Source: Streptomyces zagrosensis (GTDB lineage: Bacteria > Actinomycetota > Actinomycetes > Streptomycetales > Streptomycetaceae). From it: 64,000 nt of DNA. The number at the start of each line of letters is the position of its first letter. Position 1 is the stretch's first letter. Of the stretch, positions 26,336 through 35,915 are shown in pieces. The translations under genes were made by a program, and so were the position numbers. The notes beneath the pieces are model-generated. The model had not been told where the DNA came from, searched no databases, and was given only the letters and a program-made list of their open reading frames with translations. The DNA lies in contig NZ_JACHJL010000014.1 in NCBI RefSeq assembly GCF_014203645.1, positions 124,001 to 188,000 of the forward strand, in the 5' to 3' direction.

Positions 26336-27559
26336 CTACTTTCCGGTGATCCGGCCCGTGACCTCGCCGAGGCCCACGCGTACGCCATCGGGGCCGGGGG
26401 CCCAGGCGGTCAGGGTGACCTCATCGCCGTCCTCCAGGAACGTCCGCTTTCCGGTGGGCAGTTCGATGAGGTCGCGGCCCGCCCAGGTCAATTCCAGGAG
26501 GCAGCCGCGCTCTTCGGCGCTGGGGCCACTGACGGTGCCGGAGGCGAACAGGTCGCCGGTTCGTAGCGAGGCGCCGTTGATGGTCATGTGCGCGAGCTGC
26601 TGCGCCGCCGTCCAGTACATGGCAGAAAAGGGCGGTCGAGAGATGACGTGCCCATTCAGAGCGACCTCGATGTGAATGTCGAGACCGCCCGGCTCGGCAG
26701 CGTCCGAGTCGTCCAGGTAAGGCAGTAGCGGAACGTCCCGCTCCGGCGGTGGCGTCTGGGCGTGGGTGAGCGCGTCGAGCGGCGTGATCCACGCGGAGAC
26801 CGAGGTGGCGAAGGACTTGCCGAGGAACGGGCCCAGCGGCACGTACTCCCATGCCTGGATATCGCGCGCCGACCAGTCATTGAGCAGGCAGGCGCCGAAG
26901 ACATGATCGGCGAAGGCGGTCAGCGGCACCGGCTGGCCGAGCTCGGACGGCGTGCCGACGACGAAGCCCACCTCGGCCTCGATGTCCAGCCGTTGTGAAG
27001 GTCCGAAGACGGGGGCCGCGTCGGTGGGCGCCTTGCGCTGCCCTGTGGGTCGGATCACCGGGGTACCGCTGACCACGATGGTGCCCGCTCGCCCGTGGTA
27101 ACCGATGGGCAGGTGCTTCCAGTTGGGCGTGAGCGCATCCGCATTGGGCCGGAAGATCTGGCCAACGGTGGTTGCGTGGTGCTCGCTGGCGTAGAAGTCA
27201 ACGTAGTCGGCCACCTCGAACGGGAGGTGCAGCGCAACATCGGCGAGCGGCGTGAGAAGCGGTTCGACGGTGCCGCGCAGCGCCGGGTCGGTGAACGCGC
27301 CGATCAGTTCCGCGCGGACGGCCTTCCACACCGGACGACCCGCTGCGAGCAGCGGGTTGAGAGTGGGCCCGGAGAGCACGGCGGCATGGGCGGACCCGGT
27401 GGCCTCGGCCAGCGCGTGCACATCCAGGACGTAGGCGCCGTACCGGACGCCGATCCGCCGCCGCTGCGGCTCGGCGGCGGTGGTGAAGACGCCGTACGGC
27501 AGGTTGTGCGGACCGAAGGGGTCACCCTCGGCCAGGTCGAGCGGGCTGTGCTGGGGCAT
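26336..27559 (-). CDS. fahA: Fumarylacetoacetase
   Basis: This 407-residue enzyme hydrolyses 4-fumarylacetoacetate to fumarate and acetoacetate, the last step of tyrosine/homogentisate breakdown. Start ATG 27559 (MPQHSPLDLAEGDPFGPHNLPYGVF) matches the family N-terminus. The N-terminal SH3-like domain is followed by the FAH core. DFYASEHHATTVGQIFRP contains the catalytic His and metal-binding Asp, LDIEAEVGFVVG the metal glutamates, and LLNDWSARDIQAWEYVPLGPFLGKSF the active-site loop. No other tyrosine-catabolic gene lies nearby, so it is unlinked here. Confidence 0.95.
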   Translation of the reverse strand: MPQHSPLDLAEGDPFGPHNLPYGVFTTAAEPQRRRIGVRYGAYVLDVHALAEATGSAHAAVLSGPTLNPLLAAGRPVWKAVRAELIGAFTDPALRGTVEPLLTPLADVALHLPFEVADYVDFYASEHHATTVGQIFRPNADALTPNWKHLPIGYHGRAGTIVVSGTPVIRPTGQRKAPTDAAPVFGPSQRLDIEAEVGFVVGTPSELGQPVPLTAFADHVFGACLLNDWSARDIQAWEYVPLGPFLGKSFATSVSAWITPLDALTHAQTPPPERDVPLLPYLDDSDAAEPGGLDIHIEVALNGHVISRPPFSAMYWTAAQQLAHMTINGASLRTGDLFASGTVSGPSAEERGCLLELTWAGRDLIELPTGKRTFLEDGDEVTLTAWAPGPDGVRVGLGEVTGRITGK

Positions 27560-28325
27560 GGAGTGCTGCCTCGCCTTCTCCTCGTCTGCAAGCTGGCAGG
27601 CCACAGACTACGTCGTAGGTACGCAGGTTGAGGGGGCGTGCCAGGCGGCTGTGAAGCGGCGGCAAGGCCCGGATACTGCTGAGCGAGAACGCTTCGCCGC
27701 GAGGTGTCGTCCGCCGCTGAGTCGTGCCCGGTGGGGGCGTATCGACGTGGCGGACCCGGTACCGGCTCGGGACCCTCTACCCGTGTCCTGTGCTGTGTGT
27801 GCCCTCTCGTAGGCATCCCCTTCGTAGGCATCCCCTTCGTAGGCATCCCCTTCGTAGGTGTCCCCCTTGTACGTGCCGGCTTGTATGTGCCGGCACGCGT
27901 CCCCGCTGTCGGCAGCCGTTTGTAGGTGGCTGCTTGTAGGTGTCCGCCGAGCGGGTAGGCGAGGTTGATGGGTGCTGACCGCTGGTCGGCCCTCGCGTCC
28001 GGTGGCGCCCGGAGGTTGTGCGTTCCCCAAGCCGTGGCACGCACAGCGACGGGCCGGCGGCTCGCGCGGTGGGTCCGCCGACGGTGGGCGCGTAACTCCC
28101 AGGCCACCGGGCCTTGGCGGGGATGAAGGCGCATGGACCAGGGCATATGTCTGCCTGCGCGGCGGCTGAGGCGGGCCCTGACCACGGAGTAGCGAACGGC
28201 CGGGGGCGCGGTCCGGCCGGGAAGGCGCTCACGGTGATCGATACCCGACCGGATACGCTGCCTTGTGGTGGAGACAGCGACACATCGACATTCCACGTGA
28301 TCGTAGGCAGACAGGAGTACCTCTC
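27560..28325. other. Gene-free region with degenerate minisatellites
   Basis: This 766-nt stretch between the divergent fumarylacetoacetase and polyprenyl synthase genes has no ORF with normal start, composition and homology. It should contain both promoters. Its centre (27808-27950) is made of degenerate short repeats sharing GTAGGTG/GTAGGCA cores. Confidence 0.6.
27808..27868. repeat. 15-bp tandem repeat, three exact copies plus a variant
   Basis: CGTAGGCATCCCCTT repeats at 27808-27822, 27823-27837 and 27838-27852, followed by the 16-bp variant CGTAGGTGTCCCCCTT. A second related pair (TTGTACGTGCCGGC and TTGTATGTGCCGGC) follows at 27867-27894. Units abut without spacers, so this is a minisatellite rather than CRISPR. 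Confidence 0.9.
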
Positions 28326-29336
28326 GTGACCGTCGTCGGGCCCCTTGGGCTGACCGTGCGGGACCAGACTCTGGAAGCCGACACCCAAGCCGGGTTGGCG
28401 GCCGTCGAGGAGGGTCTGCTGGAGGCCACCAAAAGCGACGTACCGTTCATTACCGAGGCCGCCCAGCACCTGGTGCGCGCCGGCGGCAAGCGGTTCAGGC
28501 CGCTCCTTGTGATGCTGGCCGCGCAGTTCGGGGACCCGCACGCTCCCGGTATCGTCCCGTCGGCCGTGGTCGTCGAGCTGACTCACCTGGCGACGCTGTA
28601 CCACGACGATGTCATGGACGAGGCAGATGTACGGCGCGGTGTGGCCAGCGCCAACACCCGCTGGGACAACTCGGTGGCCGTACTGACCGGCGACTTTCTC
28701 TTCGCGCGCGCCTCGCACATCCTGGCCGACCTGGGCCCCGAGGCGGTCCGTATCCAAGCCGAGGCGTTCGAACGCCTGGTGACCGGCCAGATCCTGGAGA
28801 CCGCCGGCCCGCGTGACGGCCGGGACCCGATCGACCACTACCTGGATGTCCTCGCGGGCAAGACCGGCTCGTTGGTTGCCGTCTCGGGGCGGTTCGGCGC
28901 GATGATGTCGGGCGCCGACGAGAGCGTCATCAGCGTGCTCACCCAGTACGGGGAACGCCTCGGCATGGCGTTTCAGCTCGCCGACGACGTCCTCGACATC
29001 GCGAGTGACTCGCACGAATCGGGCAAGACGCCCGGCACGGATCTGCGCGAAGGCATCGCCACCCTGCCGGTGCTACGGCTGCGGGCGCAGGCTCAGGCGA
29101 CCGGCTCGGCCGCCGACCTGGAGCTGTGCGCGCTGCTCGACGGCGACCTGTCGGATGACGAGCGGCACGGTGAGGCGCTGCGTAGGCTGCGTGCCCACCC
29201 CGCCCTTGAGCAGGCACGGCACGACACCCTCCGGTACGCGGCAGAGGCCCGATCCATGCTGGCCCCCCTGCCCAGGGGCGCGGCACGCTCCGCGCTGGAG
29301 GGCCTGTGCGACGCGGTGGTCCACCGCGCGGGCTGA
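28326..29336 (+). CDS. Polyprenyl diphosphate synthase (menaquinone side chain)
   Basis: This 336-residue all-helical trans-isoprenyl diphosphate synthase starts at GTG 28326 with AGGAG 8 nt upstream. The first Asp-rich motif is YHDDVMDEAD, the second FQLADDVLDIASD, and GGKRFRPLLV binds the pyrophosphate. The small residues before the first motif fit a long-chain (hexa- to nonaprenyl) product. Such enzymes extend FPP or GGPP with IPP for the menaquinone tail, the electron acceptor of both Nuo complexes here. Chain length is inferred. Confidence 0.92.
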   Translation: MTVVGPLGLTVRDQTLEADTQAGLAAVEEGLLEATKSDVPFITEAAQHLVRAGGKRFRPLLVMLAAQFGDPHAPGIVPSAVVVELTHLATLYHDDVMDEADVRRGVASANTRWDNSVAVLTGDFLFARASHILADLGPEAVRIQAEAFERLVTGQILETAGPRDGRDPIDHYLDVLAGKTGSLVAVSGRFGAMMSGADESVISVLTQYGERLGMAFQLADDVLDIASDSHESGKTPGTDLREGIATLPVLRLRAQAQATGSAADLELCALLDGDLSDDERHGEALRRLRAHPALEQARHDTLRYAAEARSMLAPLPRGAARSALEGLCDAVVHRAG

Positions 29337-29684
29337 GTGAGCCCCCGCGGTACGCACACTGATCGACCTGGTCCAGGGCAGGGGCATGCGGATCGATTTG
29401 GTCTAGGGGCATGCGGGTGGGGCCGGTGGACTGGGTGAGTGAGGCGGCCCGGGTGGCCCGGATTCCCGTTCGGACCCTGGTCTTGCCCCGATAACCCTGA
29501 CCTTCCGGGGGAGAAGCGTCATCCCGCAGAGGTACGAGGAGTTGCTCCTGCGGGGGGACGCGTGGCGGCGGCGGTTTTGATGAGATGTAGAGAAGCCACC
29601 CCATGGCGGATCGGGTGACAATGAACCCGAGGGTGGACGAGTGCGACGTTGATTGACCGCCGGCCGACGACGGAGGTAGCACAC
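29337..29684. other. Intergenic region with a duplicated block and a hairpin
   Basis: No gene is seen in these 348 nt. Two related copies of a sequence beginning GATCGA and ending GGGGCATGCGG lie at about 29358-29412. A hairpin with CCCGCAG (29523-29529) and CTGCGGG (29548-29554) arms follows. The promoter of the next gene should lie in the final 100 nt. Confidence 0.5.
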
Positions 29685-30929
29685 ATGGCACGTACCCGAT
29701 CGACAGAGGCCACCGACGACTGGGACCAGGAGCGTCCCGCGCGACGGTACAAAGCCGCGCGGTACGCCGTTCCGGTCGCTGTGGCAGGGGTAGCGGCGGC
29801 GACGATCGGGCTGGTCCCGGCGCTTGCCAGTTCCGGTGACCCCGATCTGCCGCAGATCTCGGCGGAAGAACTGATAACCAAGATCGCTGAGTCGGACACC
29901 CAGCAGCTTTCGGGTTCCGTGAAGATCAGCACTGACCTAGGTATTCCCGGCCTCTCGGCCGGTTCGTCGCTGGGCGGGATGGGCGGCGGCCAGCACGGCG
30001 GCGACGACGAGGGCGACTCGTCCTCGGCGGCGCCGCAGGCCAAGCTCGCCGAGCTGGCAGCGGGTTCGCACACGCTGCGCGTCGCGGTGGACGGCCCCGA
30101 GAAGCAGCGGGTGTCGATCATCGAGGATGCCGCCGAGTACAGCATGATCCGCAACGCCAACCAGGTGTGGGCGTACGACAGCGGCAGCAACTCGGTCTAC
30201 CACGCGACCGCTCCCAAGGAGGCCCACGCCCAAGGCAAGGGCGACCACGCAAAGCAGCTACCGAAGGACCTACGCGACGCCACTCCGCAGGAGCTGGCCA
30301 AGAAGGTCCTGGCCGGAGCGGACGAGACCACGTCCGTCACGGTGGACGGCACGGCGAAGGTCGCCGGACGCGATGCGTACCAGCTCAAGCTCACACCCAA
30401 GGGCGACACCACGATCGGGTCCATCCGGATCGCTGTGGACGCCGACAACGGCACTCCGCTGAAGTTCACACTGGCCCCGAAGAGCGGCGGCAAGGCCGTC
30501 GTCGATGTGGGCTTCACCAAGGTCAACTTCGACAAGCCGAAGGCGAGCACCTTCAACTTCACGCCGCCGAAGGGCGCCAAGGTGACCGAGGCGCAGGATC
30601 TCGACCGCAAGGCCGGAAAGTCCGCGCAGCGCGAGGAACTGAGTGCCGACGCCCTGTCCGGCCTCAACGTGATCGGCGAGGGCTGGAACTCGGTGGCCAA
30701 GCTGAAGGTGCCCAGCGGCCTGCCCACCGAGCACGGTGGCAACAGCGAGGAGTCCGCCGCTGCCGACCAGTTCCTCAACAAGCTCGGTGACAAGGTCAAG
30801 GGCGACTTCGGCTCCGGCACGGTCTTCAGCACCCGCCTGGTCAACGCCCTGCTGACGGACGACGGCACCGTCTACGTCGGCGCGGTCGGCAAGGACACGC
30901 TGATCGACGCCGCCAACAAGGGCAAGTAG
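29685..30929 (+). CDS. Membrane-anchored LolA-like (DUF2092-type) secreted protein
   Basis: This 414-residue protein starts at ATG 29685 behind GGAGG. One N-terminal hydrophobic segment (AVPVAVAGVAAATIGLVPALAS) acts as signal peptide or anchor. The extracellular part resembles the LolA-like beta-sheet fold seen in actinobacterial lipoprotein-sorting homologues (SAEELITKIAESDTQQLSGSVKIS, then LTPKGDTTIGSIRIAVDADNGTPLKF). An acidic Gly/His linker interrupts it near residue 105. It precedes an ABC-2 exporter pair, which may be functionally linked, although hairpins separate them. Confidence 0.8.
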   Translation: MARTRSTEATDDWDQERPARRYKAARYAVPVAVAGVAAATIGLVPALASSGDPDLPQISAEELITKIAESDTQQLSGSVKISTDLGIPGLSAGSSLGGMGGGQHGGDDEGDSSSAAPQAKLAELAAGSHTLRVAVDGPEKQRVSIIEDAAEYSMIRNANQVWAYDSGSNSVYHATAPKEAHAQGKGDHAKQLPKDLRDATPQELAKKVLAGADETTSVTVDGTAKVAGRDAYQLKLTPKGDTTIGSIRIAVDADNGTPLKFTLAPKSGGKAVVDVGFTKVNFDKPKASTFNFTPPKGAKVTEAQDLDRKAGKSAQREELSADALSGLNVIGEGWNSVAKLKVPSGLPTEHGGNSEESAAADQFLNKLGDKVKGDFGSGTVFSTRLVNALLTDDGTVYVGAVGKDTLIDAANKGK

Positions 30930-30944
30930 CCGTCTCGGACCAGT

Positions 30945-30977
30945 CACGCCGCCTGCGCGTGCGCGGGCGGCGGCGTG
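30945..30977 (+). terminator. Hairpin terminator after LolA-like gene
   Basis: CACGCCGCC (30945-30953) pairs perfectly with GGCGGCGTG (30969-30977), 15 nt after the stop codon. Confidence 0.65.
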
Positions 30978-31049
30978 CCGCACGCGTGGTGGAGTGAGTG
31001 GACACCGTGCTCGTCACCACCGTGCCCGAGCACGCGGTGACCGGCTCCT

Positions 31050-31098
31050 GGCCGTCCGGTGGTGTGTACGCCCCAGGGGCGCGCACCACCGGACGGCC
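31050..31098. terminator. Second strong hairpin before the ABC genes
   Basis: A perfect 15-bp stem (GGCCGTCCGGTGGTG at 31050-31064 with 31084-31098) encloses a 19-nt loop. It lies 150 nt upstream of the ABC ATPase and would back up the first terminator or serve as a regulatory structure. Confidence 0.6.
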
Positions 31099-31247
31099 TT
31101 GCCACACCCCCCGGGGCCCGTACGCAACCGGGGCCGGGATCGAGGCCGCAGTCGGGTCCGGGCCTGCGCAGACCCGGGTAAGAGCGGGAACGGGACGGGG
31201 TAGGCCCGGGGCATGAGCCGCGTAAGCGAATCGTAGGAAAGGAACGA

Positions 31248-32255
31248 GTGAGGACCCGGATGACGAAGGGAGAGCCTGTGGACGAGCCGTCCGCCGGATC
31301 GACGCTCGCGGTGGAAACGCGCGGGCTCACCAAGCGGTACCGGGGTGGGCAGCTCGCCGTAGACGGACTGGACCTGCTCGTACCGCGCGGTAGCGTCTTC
31401 GGCTTCCTCGGGCCCAACGGCTCGGGGAAGACGACCACCATCCGGATGCTGATGGGGCTGATCGAACCGACATCGGGCGCCGCCCGGCTGCTCGGCGCGG
31501 CCATGCCGGCGGCCTCCCGACAGGTGCTGCCCAAGGTGGGCGCGCTGATCGAGGGCCCTGCGCTATACGGGTTTCTGTCCGGCCGGGACAACCTCGTCCG
31601 CTACGACGCCGCCGACCCGACCGCCGACCCCCGCACTCGGGCCGCCCGGGTCGGGACGGCTCTGGACCGGGTGGGCCTGACGGCCGCCTCGGCCAAGAAG
31701 GCGCGCGCGTACTCACTGGGGATGAAACAGCGCCTCGGCCTGGCCGCCGCGCTGCTCCAGCCGCGCGAGCTGCTCATCCTGGACGAGCCGACCAACGGGC
31801 TCGACCCGCAGGGCATGCGCGAGATCCGCACACTGGTCCGCGAACTGGCCGACGACGGCATCACCGTCTTCCTCTCCTCCCATCTCCTCGACGAGATCGA
31901 ACAGGTCTGTACCCATGCGGCCGTGATGGCCCAAGGCCGCCTCATCACCCAGGGCACGGTCGCCGACCTGGCGGCCGGAACGCGTGGGCGGCTGGCCGTC
32001 ACCACGCCTGACACGGCGGACGCGGTCCGCATCCTCAAGGAGTACGGCGTGACGGACCTTGTCGTCGCGGGGGACCGGATCACCGGCGAGGCGCCGACCT
32101 CTCACCTCCCGGACGCTGAACCACTCGATCTGGCTGAGATAAACGCGGCCCTCGTCCAAACCGGGGTACGCGTACGAGGCTTCGGCACCGAGCGCGCCTC
32201 GCTGGAGGACGCTTTCGTCGCACTGACAGGGGAGGGCTTCGATGTCGTGGGCTGA
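31248..32255 (+). CDS. ABC transporter ATP-binding protein
   Basis: This 335-residue ATPase starts at GTG 31248 after AGGAAAGGA. Walker A is GPNGSGKTTT, the signature YSLGMKQRLGLA, Walker B LLILDEPTNGLD, and the switch His lies in FLSSHLLDEIEQ. The C-terminal about 100 residues form the extension typical of ABC-2 exporters of the DrrA/NatA type. It overlaps the permease gene by 14 nt, so the two form one exporter. Substrate is unknown. Confidence 0.95.
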   Translation: MRTRMTKGEPVDEPSAGSTLAVETRGLTKRYRGGQLAVDGLDLLVPRGSVFGFLGPNGSGKTTTIRMLMGLIEPTSGAARLLGAAMPAASRQVLPKVGALIEGPALYGFLSGRDNLVRYDAADPTADPRTRAARVGTALDRVGLTAASAKKARAYSLGMKQRLGLAAALLQPRELLILDEPTNGLDPQGMREIRTLVRELADDGITVFLSSHLLDEIEQVCTHAAVMAQGRLITQGTVADLAAGTRGRLAVTTPDTADAVRILKEYGVTDLVVAGDRITGEAPTSHLPDAEPLDLAEINAALVQTGVRVRGFGTERASLEDAFVALTGEGFDVVG

Positions 32256-33807
32256 GCGAGCCGAACTATCCCCAACGGAACCGCGCGGTGACGACGCGGA
32301 CGGTACGCCGAGCACGAACGGCGCCAGCCCGCCCGCCTCGGCTGACGGCCCTGCGCCCCATCCCGAGCCGCCACGGGAGCCCGCCCCAGGACGAGAGCCG
32401 TCCCAACAGCCCGCCCCGGGCCCGGAGGCCGAGACACAGGCGCCTGGCCACGAGGTGGCGCCCCAGGCAGGGACGCGACAGAAGCCGGGACCCTCTCTTG
32501 ACGGTGGCCCGGCGCCTGACGCTGGCCCGGCTCCGGGTGCCGGCCCGGCTCCGGCGGCCGACCGGACTTCAGCGGCTGACGCTTCCCCGGGTGCCGACCC
32601 GGCTCCGAGTGCCGGACGAACCTCGAATACCGCACAGGGCTCGGGCACCACGCAGGACACAGGCGTCATGCAGGACGCGGGGGCCACGCACGGCTCAGGC
32701 GCCGCCCGGCTTGCCGCGGCTTCCACACCGCCCCCGGAGGACTCACACGCACCCCCTGCGCCTTCTGTGACAGCGGACCGTGCGTCGATGGCCGAACCGT
32801 CGTCCAGGACGGAACCACCACTCAGGGCTCAACCGTCGCCCGCGGCCCAACCGGGCCGAGAGGTGTCTCGGCGGGTGGCGCAGCAGGGCGATGGGGAGCG
32901 AAACGGGCGCTTCATCGTTCCCCGAGGTGGTGGCGCCGCCGTGCTCCCGCGCCGCCCGAGCCCTTTGTGGTCGCTGGCGTTGTTCCGGAGCGAATTGGGT
33001 ACCACCTTCCGCCGCTGGCGCACTGTCGCCCTGCTCGCCGTGTTGGCCGCGGTGCCGATCCTGGTGGGCATCGCTGTGAAGATCGAGACCAGCGACGGCG
33101 GCACCATCGGTGATGGCGGGGGGAGCGACGGTGAGGGTCCGGCCTTCCTCACTCAGATCACCAACAACGGCATTTTCCTGGTCTTCGCCTCCCTTGCCGC
33201 GACGCTGCCCATTTTCCTCCCGATGGCGATCGGTGTGATAGCCGGTGACTCCATCGCCGGCGAGGCAAGCGCGGGCACGCTGCGATACCTCTTGGTGGCT
33301 CCCGCCGGGCGCACCCGGCTGCTGCTAGCCAAGTACGCCACGACGCTGGTCTTCTGCCTGGTGGCCACGTTGTCGGTGGCTTTGGTGGCCCTGGGGGTGG
33401 GGGCGTTGCTCTTCCCTCTGGGCGACGTCACTCTGATCTCCGGTACCAGAATCTCCTTCGCCGAAGGAATGCTGCGGGCTGCCGCCATCGCGGGAGTGGT
33501 CGCCCTTTCGCTCGTCGGCGTGGCCGCGCTCGGCCTGTTCATTTCGACGCTCACCAACAGCGGGATCGCGGCGATGGCTGCGACGGTCGGGCTACTCATC
33601 ACGGTGCAGATTGTGGACTCCATTCCGCAGTTGCACGTGGTCCACCCGTATCTCTTCTCGCACTACTGGCTGAGCTTCGCGGACCTGCTGCGCGACCCGA
33701 TCTACTGGGACGAGATCGTCAAAAATCTCGGTCTTCAGGGCCTGTACCTGGGCGTCTTCGGCTCGGCTGCCTGGGCGCGGTTCACCGGGCGGGACATTAC
33801 GGCGTGA
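32242..33807 (+). CDS. ABC-2 permease with long low-complexity N-terminus
   Basis: Of 521 residues, the first about 230 are Pro/Ala/Gly/Thr-rich and repetitive (for example PAPDAGPAPGAGPAPAADR), predicted disordered and cytoplasmic. The C-terminal part holds six transmembrane helices of an ABC-2 permease, including AGDSIAGEASAGTLRYLLVAPAGRTRLLLAKY, the family coupling motif. The start ATG 32242 has GGGAGGG upstream and lies inside the ATPase gene. The disordered extension greatly exceeds the usual length of about 260-290 residues. Confidence 0.9.
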   Translation: MSWAERAELSPTEPRGDDADGTPSTNGASPPASADGPAPHPEPPREPAPGREPSQQPAPGPEAETQAPGHEVAPQAGTRQKPGPSLDGGPAPDAGPAPGAGPAPAADRTSAADASPGADPAPSAGRTSNTAQGSGTTQDTGVMQDAGATHGSGAARLAAASTPPPEDSHAPPAPSVTADRASMAEPSSRTEPPLRAQPSPAAQPGREVSRRVAQQGDGERNGRFIVPRGGGAAVLPRRPSPLWSLALFRSELGTTFRRWRTVALLAVLAAVPILVGIAVKIETSDGGTIGDGGGSDGEGPAFLTQITNNGIFLVFASLAATLPIFLPMAIGVIAGDSIAGEASAGTLRYLLVAPAGRTRLLLAKYATTLVFCLVATLSVALVALGVGALLFPLGDVTLISGTRISFAEGMLRAAAIAGVVALSLVGVAALGLFISTLTNSGIAAMAATVGLLITVQIVDSIPQLHVVHPYLFSHYWLSFADLLRDPIYWDEIVKNLGLQGLYLGVFGSAAWARFTGRDITA

Positions 33808-34133
33808 GCGGTGAGCAAAGGGCTGAGCGTTGAGGGCCGGGAGTGGTAACCGCAGAGCCGAGCGCCAGGAGCAGCGAGCGGAGGAGACAGTTGTGCCTGG
33901 CTGCAACCTCCAGGCTCCGACGGTCCGCCCTCCGACCCTCTGCCTCCGACGGTCCGCCCTCTGACCGTCGCGCCTCCCGCCCTGGCGACTCGGCCGGCCT
34001 GCCCCTCCGCACACCTCTCCCGTGGCGGTCACGTCGCAGTCACGCGGGCGGTGGCGCCAGTGGTCCGGTGCCGCGTCCGTGCTGCGGGACGTGCGGAGGG
34101 GGCCGCCCCGTGGGGGTGGTCCCGCCGCGCCGA
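33808..34133. other. Intergenic region between convergent genes
   Basis: These 326 nt hold no gene. An 18-bp direct repeat beginning CTCCGACGGTCCG occurs at 33915-33932 and 33944-33961. The aminopeptidase and permease genes converge here. Confidence 0.6.
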
Positions 34134-35180
34134 CTAGCTGGGTGCTCCCAGCGTCCATATCGCGTGGGCTATGGCGTCGCTGTTGCGGTCGAGCGCGGTG
34201 TCATTGAGATTGGAAATGGTGTCGCACGCGCGGTGGTAGCAGCGGTCGAATGCCTGGCCCGCAGTGCCGCCCCACTTCTGTGCCTGAGCGGCTGTCTTGG
34301 TGCGGCCGGCCCCGGTGAATAGTCCACCGACCGTTATTCCGACGTTCTTGAATGAGGCGTGATCGGAGCGGCCATCTCCCTCGGTCTCGATCTCGGTGGA
34401 AATGCCCTTGGCCGCGAACCAGTTCTTGAACACCGCCTCCACGCGCCGATCATCGTCGTACACGAAGTAGCCGGGGTTGGGGGAGCCCACCATGTCGAAG
34501 TTGAGGTAGGCGTCGATCTTTGACCGCTCCGTGCTGGGCAATTTGCTCACATAGTGCCGCGAGCCGAGAATGCCCAACTCTTCGGCGCCCCACCAGGCGA
34601 AGCGTAGATGCTGCTGTGGCTTGAGTCCTTCACGCGAGACGGCCAGCGCGGTCTCCAGGATGGCGGCGGAGCCGGAGCCATTGTCGTTGATGCCGGGTCC
34701 CGCGTTCACGGAGTCCAGATGGGCGCCCGCCATCAACACGTTCTGTGGATCGCCACCGGGCCAGTCGGCGGTGAGGTTGTACCCAGTGGCGCCGTTGGCG
34801 GTGAACTGCTGGATGGCCGTGGTGTATCCGGCGGCGTCCAGTTTGGCCTTGATGTAGTCGATGGACGCCCGGTAGCCGGGGCGGCCGTGGGCTCGGTTAC
34901 CACCGTTGTTGGAGGCGATCGTCTGGAGCTGGTTCAGATGGCTCTTGACGTTGGCGAGTGAGATGTCGGGTGCCGCAAACGCGGACGTGGTGGGCCTGTC
35001 CATGGCCCTGGTGTCGTTGAACGCGGATGCGGATGCGGGGGCGGCGGGGGACGCCGTGGCGGCGGGCGAGGTGACGACGAGCCCGGTGATGGCTCCGGCC
35101 GCTACAGCGGCCGTGACGGCCCGCCGTGCCCAAGACCTACGGGGTGGGGCGGAGGTACGTCGCGTGGGGTGCGATGACAT
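34134..35180 (-). CDS. Secreted M28 zinc aminopeptidase (S. griseus aminopeptidase type)
   Basis: This 348-residue protein starts at ATG 35180 with GGAG upstream. A twin-arginine-like/Sec signal (RRSWARRAVTAAVAAGAITGLV) precedes a short propeptide. The mature part (from about APDISLANVKSHLNQLQ) follows the S. griseus aminopeptidase closely as I remember that sequence. Zinc ligands and base are visible: His and Asp in AGAHLDSV and GINDNGSGS, Glu in WWGAEELG, Asp in NFDMVGSPNPGYF, and His in GRSDHASFKN. A conserved Cys pair lies in FDRCYHRACD. It should release hydrophobic N-terminal residues from peptides outside the cell. Confidence 0.95.
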   Translation of the reverse strand: MSSHPTRRTSAPPRRSWARRAVTAAVAAGAITGLVVTSPAATASPAAPASASAFNDTRAMDRPTTSAFAAPDISLANVKSHLNQLQTIASNNGGNRAHGRPGYRASIDYIKAKLDAAGYTTAIQQFTANGATGYNLTADWPGGDPQNVLMAGAHLDSVNAGPGINDNGSGSAAILETALAVSREGLKPQQHLRFAWWGAEELGILGSRHYVSKLPSTERSKIDAYLNFDMVGSPNPGYFVYDDDRRVEAVFKNWFAAKGISTEIETEGDGRSDHASFKNVGITVGGLFTGAGRTKTAAQAQKWGGTAGQAFDRCYHRACDTISNLNDTALDRNSDAIAHAIWTLGAPS

Positions 35181-35915
35181 ACGAGGCTCCAGGTTTCCGG
35201 ATTCCGAACGAACAGGACGGAAGGAACAGTTCGCCGGGTGACGCTCGTGCGGTGAGGTCGATAGAGCGCCACGCTGAGGCGAGTGGGGAGCAGTGTTTTG
35301 ACGCGTGCATGATGCTCTGGTGCTTGCTCTGCTGCGGTCAAGGCGGAAACCGGACACCCCGCGCCGTATATCGCTCGCATGTAGTGGTGGGAGGGTTCCT
35401 CCCGCCCCCGAAGGGCCGCACGTTGTGCCGCTTCGCGGCCCCCACCGCGCCCTCGCCCTCCACGCCCCGCCTCAGCACGCCGCCTCAGCACGCGGTGCCC
35501 CTGCCACGTTGTCTGCCGCCCCGCGACCCCGTCACGCTGGCCCTCCACCGTCCCGCCCCCGTCACCTTGTCACTTCGGCCGCACGCGCCTCGCGCCCCCG
35601 CCGCCCCGTCGCTCGGCCGCCCCGCCGTTCCGTGGTGGTGGAGCGCGCCCGATCTGTGGTGCCACCTGTTCGGTGCCTTGCCTTGCCTTGCTCGTGCTCC
35701 TCGACCCCGGGACTGACCCTGGGCCGGGCCGTTTCCTGGGGACCTCGCCTCGTCCACGAGGCCCCCTCGTCTGTGGGCTTGTGGGCTGCGCCTCCACGCG
35801 AGGGGCCCCGCCACCGAGAATCGGCTGCTGCTGCCGCTGCTGCTGCCGCCAGCCGCTGCTGCTGTCGGCCGAAGAGGCCGGTGAGGCGGGCGTTCTGTCG
35901 CGGGCAGACGACGGA
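35181..35915. other. Gene-poor, low-complexity region
   Basis: No ORF in these 735 nt has a credible start and protein-like composition; the long open frames are Arg/Pro/Ala-rich shadows. A GGGAGG/CCTCCC hairpin lies near 35389-35403. CTG/CCG trinucleotide runs lie at 35821-35872. The promoter of the minus-strand aminopeptidase should lie just right of 35180. Confidence 0.5.

Larger units (their letters stand above)
30930..31247. other. Intergenic region with two hairpins
   Basis: These 318 nt hold two terminator-like hairpins and no gene. The ABC genes that follow therefore probably have their own promoter close to 31200. Confidence 0.6.

Noticed and set aside
27808..27868. CRISPR array
   Set aside because: Repeats are 15 bp and abut directly, with no spacers and no cas genes in the window.
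27608..28030. Minus-strand ORF with (EGDAY)n repeats
   Set aside because: Starts with TTG without a ribosome site and owes its frame to a 15-bp minisatellite; flanking sequence is Arg/Pro/Thr-rich and unlike a folded protein.
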